From NCBI GenBank assembly GCA_027475525.1, contig JAMWFC010000020.1, positions 1 through 64,000 on the forward strand: DNA of 64,000 nt. Reading direction: 5' to 3'. This document shows positions 17,800 through 27,685 of the stretch, one piece after another. The DNA comes from Macrolepiota albuminosa. Its lineage: Eukaryota > Basidiomycota > Agaricomycetes > Agaricales > Agaricaceae. The notes beneath the pieces were generated by a model, which worked only from the letters and a program-made list of their open reading frames with translations, did not search any database and was not told the origin of the DNA. Made by a program: the position numbers and the translations under genes. Positions within the stretch are counted from its first letter, which is position 1. The number at the start of each line of letters is the position of its first letter.

Positions 17800-19662
17800 T
17801 TGGCGGATTGTACGAAGCCCAGGACAAAAGTGTGGGGGAAGATTGATTTGACGGACGCATTTTTTCAGACACGGATGCATTCTGATGACATCAAATACAC
17901 AGCTACATTAACGCCGTTTGGATTATGGGAATGGGTCTTCATGCCCATGGAACTTCGAAACACCCCTGCCACGCAACAACATTGTATCACACTCGCATTG
18001 CATAAATACATCGGCAAAATTTGCCATGTCTACCTCAATGATATTATAATTTGGTCAACGTCGATTGAGGAGCATGAGAAGAATGTCTCCTTGGTGTTGC
18101 AGGCCTTGAAGGATGCAAGTTTGTTTTGTTCGATGAAAAAGAGTCAACTGTTTTGCACCGAAATCGACTTTCTAGGCCATCATATTTCTGAGAGGGGCAT
18201 TGAGGTGGACCTTTCGAAAGTGGAAAAGATCTTAAACTGGCCAGTTCCCAGGAAAGCAAAACATGTTAGACAGTTTCTAGGGCTCGTGCGCTACATCGCA
18301 GCCTTTCTCCCTGCACTTGCAGAGCATACCTCGATACTCACACCACTGACACAAAAAGAGTTCAATGGCAACTTCCCACCCTGGACGTGTGCTCATCAGA
18401 TCGCTTTCGATGGCATTAAGGCTCTTGTTGTTGGACGTGATTGTCTTACAACGATTGATCACGAGACGCCTGGCAAGAACAAGATCTTTGTGACATGCAA
18501 CATGAGTAAGAGGAGGACAGGAGCAGTTCTGTCATTTGGAGAGACATGGGAGACCGCACGACCTGTTGCTTTTGATTCACGGCAATTGATGTCAGCAGAG
18601 AAGAATTATCCAACACACGAACATGAGTTATTAGCTATTGTGCGTGCTCTGCAGAAGTGGCGGACAGATTTACTTGGCTCAACCTTTTCCATTTTCACGG
18701 ATCACAAAACATTGAAAAATTTCGAAACCCAAAGAAACTTGTCAAAGAGGCAAGCAAGATGGATGGAATACATGTCCCAATATGATTATGACATGAACTA
18801 CATAAAAGGAGAGGAGAATACGGTGGCTGACACATTGTCGAGGATGCCAGAAGGGGACAAGTTGATAGTGGGACAGGTTTTGATGTTGAGGGGCGAGGAA
18901 ACAACTTTAGAAGATGTTAAGAAGGGTTATGGAGAGGATCCGTACACGAAGCAATTGCTTGAGGACGCTAAGGCTGGCTTACTCACGAGCGGTGTGGAGT
19001 TGCGAGATGGGTTGCTGTTTGTGGGCGATCAGTTGATTATTCCCAGGTATAAGCAATTGAGGGAGAGTCTTTTCAGAATCGCTCATGACGAACTCGGACA
19101 TTTTGGGGCAGATAAAACATATGCGTCTCTGCAATACTCGTACTACTGGCCAAACATGTGGCGAGACCTCATTAATGGGTATATTCCATCCTGTGTCAAC
19201 TGCCAACGTAACAAGAGTCAGACTACAAAACCGAGAGTTCCTTTACACCCCTTGCCTATCCCAGAACATCGTTTCGGTTCAGTAACGTTGGATTTTGTGG
19301 GACCTTTGCCGAAAGATGAAGGTTTTGACCAGTTCTGTTCGATGACGTGTCGTGCAGGAGCTGACTTGCAGATATCGCCAACGAAAACAGATCAGACAGG
19401 AGAGGACTTTGCTCACATCTTTTTTCGGGATTGGTACTGTGAGAACGGGTTGTCCTACGAGATCATCACGGATAGGGACAGTCTGTTTACGTCCGCATTC
19501 TGGAAAGCCTTGATGAAACTTACGGGAGTGAAGCACAAGATGTCCACTGCTTTCCATCCCCAGACTGATGGTGCTTCGGAGCATTCTAATAAGACAATCA
19601 TTCAGTGCATCCGTTACCATGTGGACCGCATCCAGACAGGGTGGGTGAAGGCCCTACCATGA
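17800..19662 (+). CDS. RT, RNase H and integrase of gypsy element 2
   Basis: 620 codons, same frame. The RT palm has K-I-D-L-T-D-A-F but the catalytic box reads Y-L-N-D (18031-18042) instead of Y-L-D-D. RNase H has lost its first Asp (C-N-M-S, codon 18499-18501) while keeping the later H-E-H-E and F-T-D-H-K motifs. The integrase has the HHCC zinc site (G-H-F-G ... C-V-N-C) and the Asp, Asp and Glu of the catalytic core. It ends A-L-P-TGA before I-R-F-G-I. Another TGA at 17785 separates it from the upstream RT part. Both active-site losses fit CG-to-CA changes. Confidence 0.88.
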   Translation: MADCTKPRTKVWGKIDLTDAFFQTRMHSDDIKYTATLTPFGLWEWVFMPMELRNTPATQQHCITLALHKYIGKICHVYLNDIIIWSTSIEEHEKNVSLVLQALKDASLFCSMKKSQLFCTEIDFLGHHISERGIEVDLSKVEKILNWPVPRKAKHVRQFLGLVRYIAAFLPALAEHTSILTPLTQKEFNGNFPPWTCAHQIAFDGIKALVVGRDCLTTIDHETPGKNKIFVTCNMSKRRTGAVLSFGETWETARPVAFDSRQLMSAEKNYPTHEHELLAIVRALQKWRTDLLGSTFSIFTDHKTLKNFETQRNLSKRQARWMEYMSQYDYDMNYIKGEENTVADTLSRMPEGDKLIVGQVLMLRGEETTLEDVKKGYGEDPYTKQLLEDAKAGLLTSGVELRDGLLFVGDQLIIPRYKQLRESLFRIAHDELGHFGADKTYASLQYSYYWPNMWRDLINGYIPSCVNCQRNKSQTTKPRVPLHPLPIPEHRFGSVTLDFVGPLPKDEGFDQFCSMTCRAGADLQISPTKTDQTGEDFAHIFFRDWYCENGLSYEIITDRDSLFTSAFWKALMKLTGVKHKMSTAFHPQTDGASEHSNKTIIQCIRYHVDRIQTGWVKALP

Positions 19663-19677
19663 ATCCGTTTCGGAATC

Positions 19678-20379
19678 ATGAATCCGGTGAATGCGTCCAC
19701 AGGATATTCTCCTTTTCAGCTTAAATCAGGATTTTCTCCCCATGTCCTCTTGCCCTTATATCCGCCACCGCCCACAGATACTCCTGCAGAGGATCTTGCT
19801 CTTCATGTCTTACAAGAAATTGAATCAAATTACTTGGAAGCTATGGACAACTTGATTACATCTAAGATAAGTCAGGCACACCACGCTAACTCGCATTGTT
19901 CGCCAGAAATCAAGTACAAGGTCAGCGACAAGGTCATGTTGTCCACTGCCAATCGCCGCCGTGAATACGTTCAGAAAAAGGATGGCCGAGTGGCAAAGTT
20001 CATGCCGAGGCAGGATGGTCCTTTTGTCGTTCTCGAGGCCTTCCCTGAGTCTTCAGAATATGTACTGGACTTACCGTCTTTGATGAGAATCCTTAATCGT
20101 TTCCACGCGTCTCTCCTTTCACCCTTTCACCCAAACGATGACGAACTTTTCCCATCTCGTCACTTGGAAATGCCTGGCCCCATGGTTACAGAAGAAGGAC
20201 AGGAAGAACACTTCATCGATAAAATCTTGGATGAACGAAAGCGTGGGAGAGGCGTCCAGTACCTGGTTTGATGGCGAGGATATGGTCCAGACCATGACGA
20301 GTGGAAAAGTGGTAGAGAAATGGAGGACACGGTGGCGCTTGATAATTGGGAGGAGTGGAAGGCATCGGTGGGGAGGTAA
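19678..20379 (+). CDS. Integrase C-terminus and chromodomain of gypsy element 2
   Basis: Same frame as the upstream ORFs. The region starts with N-A-S-T-G-Y-S-P-F-Q-L, the standard gypsy integrase C-terminal motif, and carries the GPY-like segment (D-G-P-F-V-V-L-E). A TGA at 20269-20271 interrupts the chromodomain between Y-L-V and W-R-G-Y-G, where chromodomains have Arg or Lys. The frame then runs to a true TAA at 20377-20379. The chromodomain probably guided insertion to silent chromatin. Confidence 0.8.
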
Positions 20380-20403
20380 TGAAATTTTTGAAGAATGGGC
20401 GAG

Positions 20404-20666
20404 TGTAAGCATGAAGCTTACAACCTCGGACAACGGGCCGCGTAATAGGGGGTGCCGAGGGGTAGGACGGGATCGACAAGGGAGGGATTCATCGATCGGA
20501 ATGAGTGAGTGCAAACTTTAATTCTGAACCTTATAGCGACGGATATATATATATGAGGGTAGTAAATTGTAGGGATAGCTCTTTTTAGTTTTTCCTTCCG
20601 AATTCTACTGTTGTGCCATTCTGTCGTGTGTTTTAAGTGGAGTCGGACGCGTAGTGTCCGCTTACA
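20404..20666 (+). repeat. 3' LTR of gypsy element 2
   Basis: 263 bp, direct copy of the 5' LTR. It retains the CG dinucleotides lost in the 5' copy. The sequence just before it (GAAGAATGGGCGAG) is only a weak purine tract. The 5 bases after it, CCAGG, repeat those before the 5' LTR. Confidence 0.95.
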
Positions 20667-21255
20667 CCAGGCAACAGCCTGGTACAGTCTCAAGTGCTGT
20701 CAAACGACAGTGTCTTTTCCATAAAGTTGAAAGATTTCTCAATATCTCCTAATCTTTCCCTAACCCTAACCGACTTGTTCGTTTGACACCAACAATCATT
20801 TTCTCATGTTGAATTTCCTCTTTTGCGCGTATGAATTGAAATTTCTTTCATTCCAACTGCTTTGGAACATGTCTTTCAGGAGGTTTCTCCTATCACATGT
20901 CGATACCTCAACCAGTGTATAGGTCCTAGATCGATTACTGTCTTATAAATATCAATTATCAAGATATACCTGATCATAGGACGTAACATCAGAGTGGCCT
21001 GTCAAGCTTTTAGCGTGACCCATGGGTCCGAGTCACTAAACACGGCACCACAGCCGAGTCAAACGCTTCAACAAAGTCTAATTGTCACAATTTATGACAA
21101 AGACAACTCTAACGCCGCAACACCCAGTAACAAGATCCACGAACCCACCAGGGCCCCAACAATCTCAAAAGGAAAAAAAAAATCGAAAAAAAAAACAAAA
21201 TAAAATAACCTTCCTTACAAACGTGCCATACATATAGTAATACTAGGGTAAACCG
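20667..21255. other. Intergenic with a short telomere-like motif
   Basis: Contains CCCTAACCCTAACC at about 20758-20771, two and a third units of the fungal telomere repeat in the middle of a chromosome. Otherwise AT-rich, with an A-rich run at about 21170-21205. No gene recognised. Confidence 0.45.
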
Positions 21256-23583
21256 TCACACAGCTACAAGCCTCTCAAGCACCTCCACCGACAACTCCGT
21301 ATCATCCACGCCCATTCTCCTCCTGACCATCTCCCTAAACTCACCAGGGGGCAAAAACGAGCCGTCCCTCGCGTCCATCTCCACGTCCGGGGGCAGCACC
21401 GTCTCCAGCTGCTCGATGATCAGACCCACCGTCGGCCGCCTGACGGGGTCTCTATGCCAGCACCTATGCATCAACGCCCATATATTTTCCGTCAGCCCCC
21501 ACACGCCCCAGCTCCGGCTCGAGTCGTGCGGGGGCACAGGGCGCTCGTCGTTCAGTACCCTGGTGATGACCGCGTTGCGATCTAGGCGCGCAAACGGTAT
21601 TTCGCCGGTGAATATCTAGGACAGCAAACGGGTGGTCAACGTCAGAGATGCTTTCTGGTGGAAATGATACGTGCAGTTCATTTACCTCGTAAGCCACACA
21701 TGCCCAGGAATAGACGTCACTTGCCTCGGTCCTGCGTACAACGTCGCTCTCCGGATCGAACAACTCTGGGGCTTGCCATGGTGCTGAACCTGCTCTTGAA
21801 GTCCCGTTTGAATAGGCAGTTAGTCCCAGTTTACCGGAGACCGCGGAGAGTCCGTAGTCCACAAGGCACGCTCTTCCCATCTCGTTGACGAGGATGTTCG
21901 TCTGTAGCGCAGTGAGTGAGATACTTGCAACGGGTGTGGCAAAAGGCGTACGCACCCCTTTCAAATCACCATGCACGATCCCGTTTTTATGAAGAAACTG
22001 CAATCCTTGCGCTACATCAAACGACTACAGACATTGGTGGGGTAGGTCATAAACTCCAACGAAGCAAAGCCGATCTCACCAATACAACACGGCTCGAGTC
22101 ATTATGACTCTTCAAAAACTCCGTGATGTCGCCATAATCCATCCACGGAGCAATAAATGATACCCGATCTTTAATCCGATAAATACCATAAAATGGTAAA
22201 ACGTTAGGATGGCGTAATTGTCCCCAAAGTATCGTCTCCTTCGCTACGATCTGTCAGTCATTGTCATTGGGCGTTTGGATTCACCAGACAACAGCATATA
22301 CTTTAAGAAAGTGTTCCAAATGTGTAATCCTGTCCTTCCCGAGCATTTTGAGACATATCACACGACCGTGGAAAGCCACCCTAAAAATATCATAAAAGTC
22401 ACCGGAATAAACTGGTCTGTCGTGGATTGTTAGGTCGCTTAGTTTGTGGCACGTTGGATATAGTCCTGATTTCCCTGCGAGCTTTTGTGTGGCGACAATT
22501 AAATGTCGTTCGAAGCGTGGCGGAGGGTCGTACATGACATCTAGAAGCTACAACGGAGAAGTGAGCCGAACATGGTCTGCTTGGCGGAACGACTGCGAGT
22601 GTACCCGTTGGAACATGTCAAGTAGGCTCTGTGCGACTGATCCTCTACATGCTAGAAGTGCTTTGTACTCGCTCCTGTTCGCGAATAGGTCTTCAAGCCT
22701 CGAGATCAACCGCTCTGTCTAACAATAACGAAAGTTTGATGGAAATGAGCCAGACAAGTGGGTCATGTAAACGCTCGACACAGACCTTATCCCCTTCTGA
22801 CACCTCAGAAAAAGTATGGTCAGATACAGAATCGTCACATCTTCGATCATACGGATCTTCCGCTGTTGATCGAAAATAGGAAGTTGATGCGCGGGGTCGT
22901 TCTGGAACGATGTCATCTTGATTTAATAGATGCTGGGTCCCACGTCCAAATGATATGGGTTTGTAACGCTGGGGAGGACTCCTTGTGCTTGGACTTCTGC
23001 TGGAATGATAGAAAGTATCGTGTATGTCCGTCTGAGGCAACAGGTCATGGCTTGGCGCGACGGACGTAGAGGTCGACGTCGTCGGAGTCGTAGCATAATA
23101 CTGCTGACCATGGTCCTGGAAGGAAAACCCCTGATGTGCTGTCCCAGAGTATCCCTTGACCATGCCCTGGGACGCAAGGAAAACCTTGATCTTTTCACGG
23201 ATATCAGCCACAGTACGACTTTCCTTGGGTTGCGTATTAGGAACGATCAGCTAAATGTGGCACTTGGACAATCGATCACTTGCTAGAACAACTCACTCGC
23301 AGCCACTCTGGGCGCTTTGCGCCGAAACCAAGACACTCCAGCCTGAGACGAACACAGGTGGCACATCTCCCCTGCTCATCGGGTTGTTCATCGCACTTCT
23401 GTGATGTGTACGAGTTGGGTAAAGGCAAGCGCCCAAAGGACGACTTGGGAAATACGTTACCTTGCGGCGAATTCTGCACGTATAACAACCTGATTTAGCT
23501 CTGGGAACGCCTCGTAGAGACTTTACTGGGGTTCGTTTTGAGGTCGAGGGGGCGGATGTGGATGCTTTGTCCGGGGGAGGCAT
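21256..23583 (-). CDS. Zn2Cys6 DNA-binding domain fused to a protein kinase
   Basis: Nine exons join in one frame: 23583-23461, 23398-23297, 23250-22786, 22718-22605, 22547-22302, 22250-22080, 22024-21956, 21901-21686, 21615-21256 (621 aa, all introns phase 0, mostly 50-70 nt). Residues 33-63 form a fungal Zn2Cys6 cluster (C33-X2-C36-X6-C43-X9-C53-X2-C56-X6-C63), followed by the L-x-F-G-A-K-R-P and I-R-E-K-I helix usual after this domain. A Ser/Pro-rich linker (about 100-225) leads to a tyrosine-kinase-like catalytic domain: Lys335 (C-L-K), H-G-D-L-K-G with Asp427, Asn432, D-Y-G at 445 (DFG variant), A-P-E, and a C-terminal W-x-L-M-x-x-C-W helix. The glycine loop is degenerate. Seen: motifs and frame. 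Inferred: that they form one transcript; the weakest donor is the intron at 22785-22719 (GTCTGT). Alternative: two adjacent genes, the regulator truncated. Confidence 0.65.
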
Positions 23584-24811
23584 TATGACGAAGACAGGAA
23601 AATAAACGAAAGTGGACAAGGGAGGGCGGCGATGGATGGCGCGCAGACTGAGGGATGAAGACGAAGATTTGAGTGGCGTGGTGACGGGCTTTAAGAGCTC
23701 ATCGGCGCGGACGGTCGTGCAAGTAGCCGAACAACTCGGGGGCGTCAGCATCCTTCCGTCGAATGGCGATGCTTCTCCTCATCCCACGTGATCCAATGAT
23801 CTCCCGGTCGACGCAGCCCAGCGCCGCCCAGGTCCAGCCAGAAGCCCGGCTTGTTCCTGCCCACTGGCCGTCGCTCGTGCTGCTTCCAGAGCCTCGCAGA
23901 ACATGTCCTTGCAGTCCATTTCTTTCTCTCTGCGACGTACCAGAAACCCGTCGGATGACTTCACCCAGCGCCTATCGTGGGAAAATGATTGAATTCATTG
24001 TCAGCTGTCAAGGTTAATTTTGCCATTCATCAAACCTTGCACTTGGTTCGCAATCTCAGAGCCATAGATACAGGAAGCACTCTCCTTGCTGTTCAATACG
24101 AGATATAACACGTCATCTCTCAGTACTCTAGGATGCAGAGAAGTCCACTCGTCAGATCTGCCAAGCCCAGGCCTGAAGTATATTGACACGCGCAGAACGC
24201 ATGCCTACCTCCTTTCCCGCGAATGTCTTGACTGTCTGTTTCACTGTAATACACAGCACCTCGTAATCATAAGCACACCCACTTTGCTGTCATGTCTTTC
24301 TTCGTCCTCAACGACCAACTACCAACAGATGCTGTGCCTAAACGGGGTCCTTCATCGCAAGTACTAGAGAAGGGCCACCTGTACGTTTTCCCATACATGA
24401 CATATCTCCACGCCTTCACGTCGTGTTCACTTCTGGCGCACACTAAACGGGCGTCAGTTGGCCCGATTCAGTCCTACGGCATGTGGTTGGTATAGTCCGG
24501 ATGGAGATCCATACGCATGACCCGTCGTTTTTGATCAGTCGTCGCCTCGTGTTGCAGATGTAGACACGCTGTGTCAACTGTCAGCAAAAAAAATCGACAT
24601 CTATCAGTTATTTTCGACAAAGCTCAGAAGTTGGATCTTTGCCAGCTCATAACAGACTTTCGCTCTTTCGTACCGAGGTTACACTTTCATGAATGCTGTG
24701 CTGTACACGTTTCATAGTTGCATGGAGCAGTGCTTAATGTCGATTGCTACACTAGCGTAAAATATGAAAAAAGCTTGATGGTAAAAACTTACGCGCGTAA
24801 GGTTGGGTTCC
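23584..24811. other. Intergenic, no gene recognised
   Basis: Short ORFs only. The 5' side of the kinase fusion gene is GC-rich near 23600-23760 and may hold its promoter. Nothing else stands out. Confidence 0.4.
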
Positions 24812-24869
24812 GGAGCTTACGGGTGTCGAACCCATGACAAGGATATACATTTCAATTGACTAAAGATCC
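24812..24869 (-). other. tRNA-like relic lacking an anticodon arm
   Basis: On the minus strand GGATCTT pairs with AAGCTCC (6 of 7) around a D-region-like segment (TAGTCAATTG) and a perfect T arm (ATGGG, loop TTCGACA, CCCGT). At 58 nt it cannot hold an anticodon stem. It is either a decayed tRNA, a SINE head, or another internal-promoter unit like the one in the TRIM LTRs. Confidence 0.4.
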
Positions 24870-27685
24870 GATACTTAGTATCCCTGCACGTTCTATATAT
24901 ACAACAAACATAGGACCATAAACGACTAAATCTTATCCACACTCCTCCTCCAGATAAGTTACCTCTATCTCACGATTGGTCTATTACCACAAGATTAACA
25001 TCTATGGTCCGACGAACGAAATAAACCCAAAGAAAACGCCCCACCAGAAAAACCTCCATCCGCCACTTATCACATTTACCCAAACGGGCTAAAACGACTC
25101 GATTCACAATGTAAGTATCACCAGGACAAGGAGAAAAAAAGGGAGTCATTCATCCTGCTAGCACGTCATTTTCACGTTTACCACTTAACGTTAAAAGGTT
25201 AAGCGCCGGTACGGTACGGGCCACTCCCAATACGGAGTAAAGCTCGCCACTTTCCAAACTCCTGAATCCCAAAGATGGGTGTACAGGAGGAGGGGATGGG
25301 TTAACCAGACTCTCTGCCCAATCTCCACATCCTCGAAGATTGTCTTCACCACATGTCGGTTGTGCCTCGCTGGCTGAGGTATGGTACGGGGACAGTACAA
25401 ACGACAAGACGTAGGGGGCCCATCAACCACTGCCTACGTACGTATTCGAAACGCAACCGGAAATATCGGACCGGACCGGCAAGCATTTATCGTATCCACA
25501 AGCTCTAATAACCTCAAGCTTTTTGATTGTGAGCTTTACATGCCTGTGTTCAGGAGACGTGACAATACGCCGACTCGGAAGACTCGGTGGAGAGGACGCT
25601 CGGATATCCTATAGACGCACACCGCCTCGTGATAAATCACCCACGCAAAAAAGGAAAAAGGAATACTATAGCTATAGTTGCGACGTTGAACGGCCCGCAA
25701 CCCCTCGGCGCAAAATATGATGTAATTGAAGCAAAGGTTATCGAAAAGATTGCTGAATATCATTTTTGACTTCCCCTCGATTGACTCTCGAGTCCGGGAA
25801 GACCTCTTCGGAGGGGGGGTGGGGGGAAGGGGTTGTGCTCCTGAATCCTCTATATCCCGTGCGTTACCTCAAGCAACCAACTCCACGAGCGAGTCTTTAC
25901 GCGTTTCGTCTTTCTTTCTCGAAGTGTAAGCGGTGCGAGTCCATACCAAGAAAAGGATATCTCAGTCAACCAACCGACACCGCATCGCTCCATAGCTGCG
26001 GACAAGAGGAGCGACAACGCGGCACGATATTGATATTAATATTTGCATTGCTGACCACCCGCGACTTTGTGATTCAACTGGCAAATGTGACTTGGCGCCG
26101 CATCGTCTGGGTTCCAGGTGAAGAAGATTCTCGCCAAGTAGGTCCGTCTGGTCTGATAAGCTGCTGGGCTCAGAGAATCATAACGTGTCACCAGCGCGAG
26201 AAATCTTCGACTTGAAAAGTCACGAAAATCGTTTCAGATCAGATTGTTGGTCAATTCTTCGTAGAGACGTCTGCGTTGTGTACTGGCAAGCGCAAGCGCG
26301 ATAGATCCAGAGAGAATGTAGGACGCCTCGAAGTCACCCAGGATTAGACTCCAGACAGATCAAACAAGGAGGAGGAAATAAACATCTGGAACAAACTCCT
26401 TGATAGGCGAATACTTGAATCCTATCACTCATAGATACTGATGTGCATCTCTTCTGCACAAATCATCAATCTTGATGGACATGTCATCCGCCGTCGAGCA
26501 CAAAATAAGTGTGACAATCTTTCAATCTTTTGAGGGAATGTCGTGCGGGGTGTCTACAGGATGGCAGATGATGAAAAAGATAGACACGCTGTGTTCCTAA
26601 GACACTAGATCAGGGATCAGTCAGTTATCTTTTTCACAAATTCACCTCCGATGGGTACGATGATGCGAGATCAAAGCCCCCCTCTGATTTTAGATCCCTA
26701 TTGATATTGATAAAAGAAGATAGTACTGATTGTAACTTACAAAAACCAATCCAAGTCATCGAAGTTTGGGTGGTGGAAGATTTTACTTCTCCATGGATGT
26801 AGAAGTGGCAAGAACATTTCCGTACGAGACTCGATTTTCACTGAAAACAGAAGCCAGAGCGCATGATAGATAGAAACAGTGATCAAGTTTATGAATTTCT
26901 AGTTGAGTAGAGGGGCGACAAGGATTCAAATCAGGCGAGGGCGGGGGGATGCGATGGCACGCCTCAAGTGACCTAGAGAGGTGATTATTGAGAACCTTCT
27001 CGAATGTCCGCGTCTGACTCAAGCTGACAACCCTCGCCCTTTCATATACAACAACAATTAGCAACTACCCGGGGTGGTCGGTACCGTGTAGTCATCGGAT
27101 ATAAGATGATGCAGGACCGGGGGTACTGGTTGGAAGCTGCGGAACACTAGAGGACACAAGACGTACAATCGGAGAGGTCGGAGGCAGAAACGGTTGAGAC
27201 ACGGTTAGCGTCGGGTCCAGGTTCTTAGTCACGTCCTTGTTAGACGCTGAGCGAGAGACTGGGCAAGTCTATTTTTCACTCTGCTCCTCGGATTATCCCG
27301 GCTGGCTTTGAACAATTACAATTGGCGCCCCAGCATCTTCCAAAAAGGCGATGCACACTTGGCCCTTCACCGTTGCATTTGACGAATGTTTGTATTGCAT
27401 AGGAATCAGCCTTATCACAGTGACTTTTCTAAATGTACACGACTTTTTACATATGTATATATACCATATCTGCCTAGACTCAAGTTCTTCCTTACCAATA
27501 CACTTTTTTAGTGCTCAAGTTATGTGTGCCACACCAGATAGATATACATTTTCCTCATACCTTGTTGCATGAAGCTGATTGTTCCAAGAAAATAGAACTG
27601 CTTTTCCCTGAGCCCAGTTGTTACAACGAATTGTGACCCCTATGATGGCATGAAATCGACGCTTATGACCGTGGAAGACTCTGGG
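24870..27685. other. Gene-poor stretch
   Basis: Many short ORFs on both strands, none with a recognisable domain, start context and splice signals together. The longest (25766-26215, +) has no family pattern and a composition like its surroundings. I see no repeat pair or RNA gene. Confidence 0.35.

Larger units (their letters stand above)
14856..20666 (+). mobile_element. Complete Ty3/gypsy chromovirus (element 2) with LTRs and target duplication
   Basis: A 5.8-kb LTR retrotransposon. The LTRs at 14856-15116 and 20404-20666 start TGTAAG and end CTTACA, differ by only four substitutions and two 1-base indels, and are flanked by the same 5 bases, CCAGG (14851-14855 and 20667-20671). One reading frame runs from 15352 to TAA 20377-20379 and encodes Gag, protease, RT, RNase H, integrase and chromodomain, interrupted only by five TGA codons. 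Near-identical LTRs mean a recent insertion; the TGA codons mean it is already dead. Confidence 0.95.
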
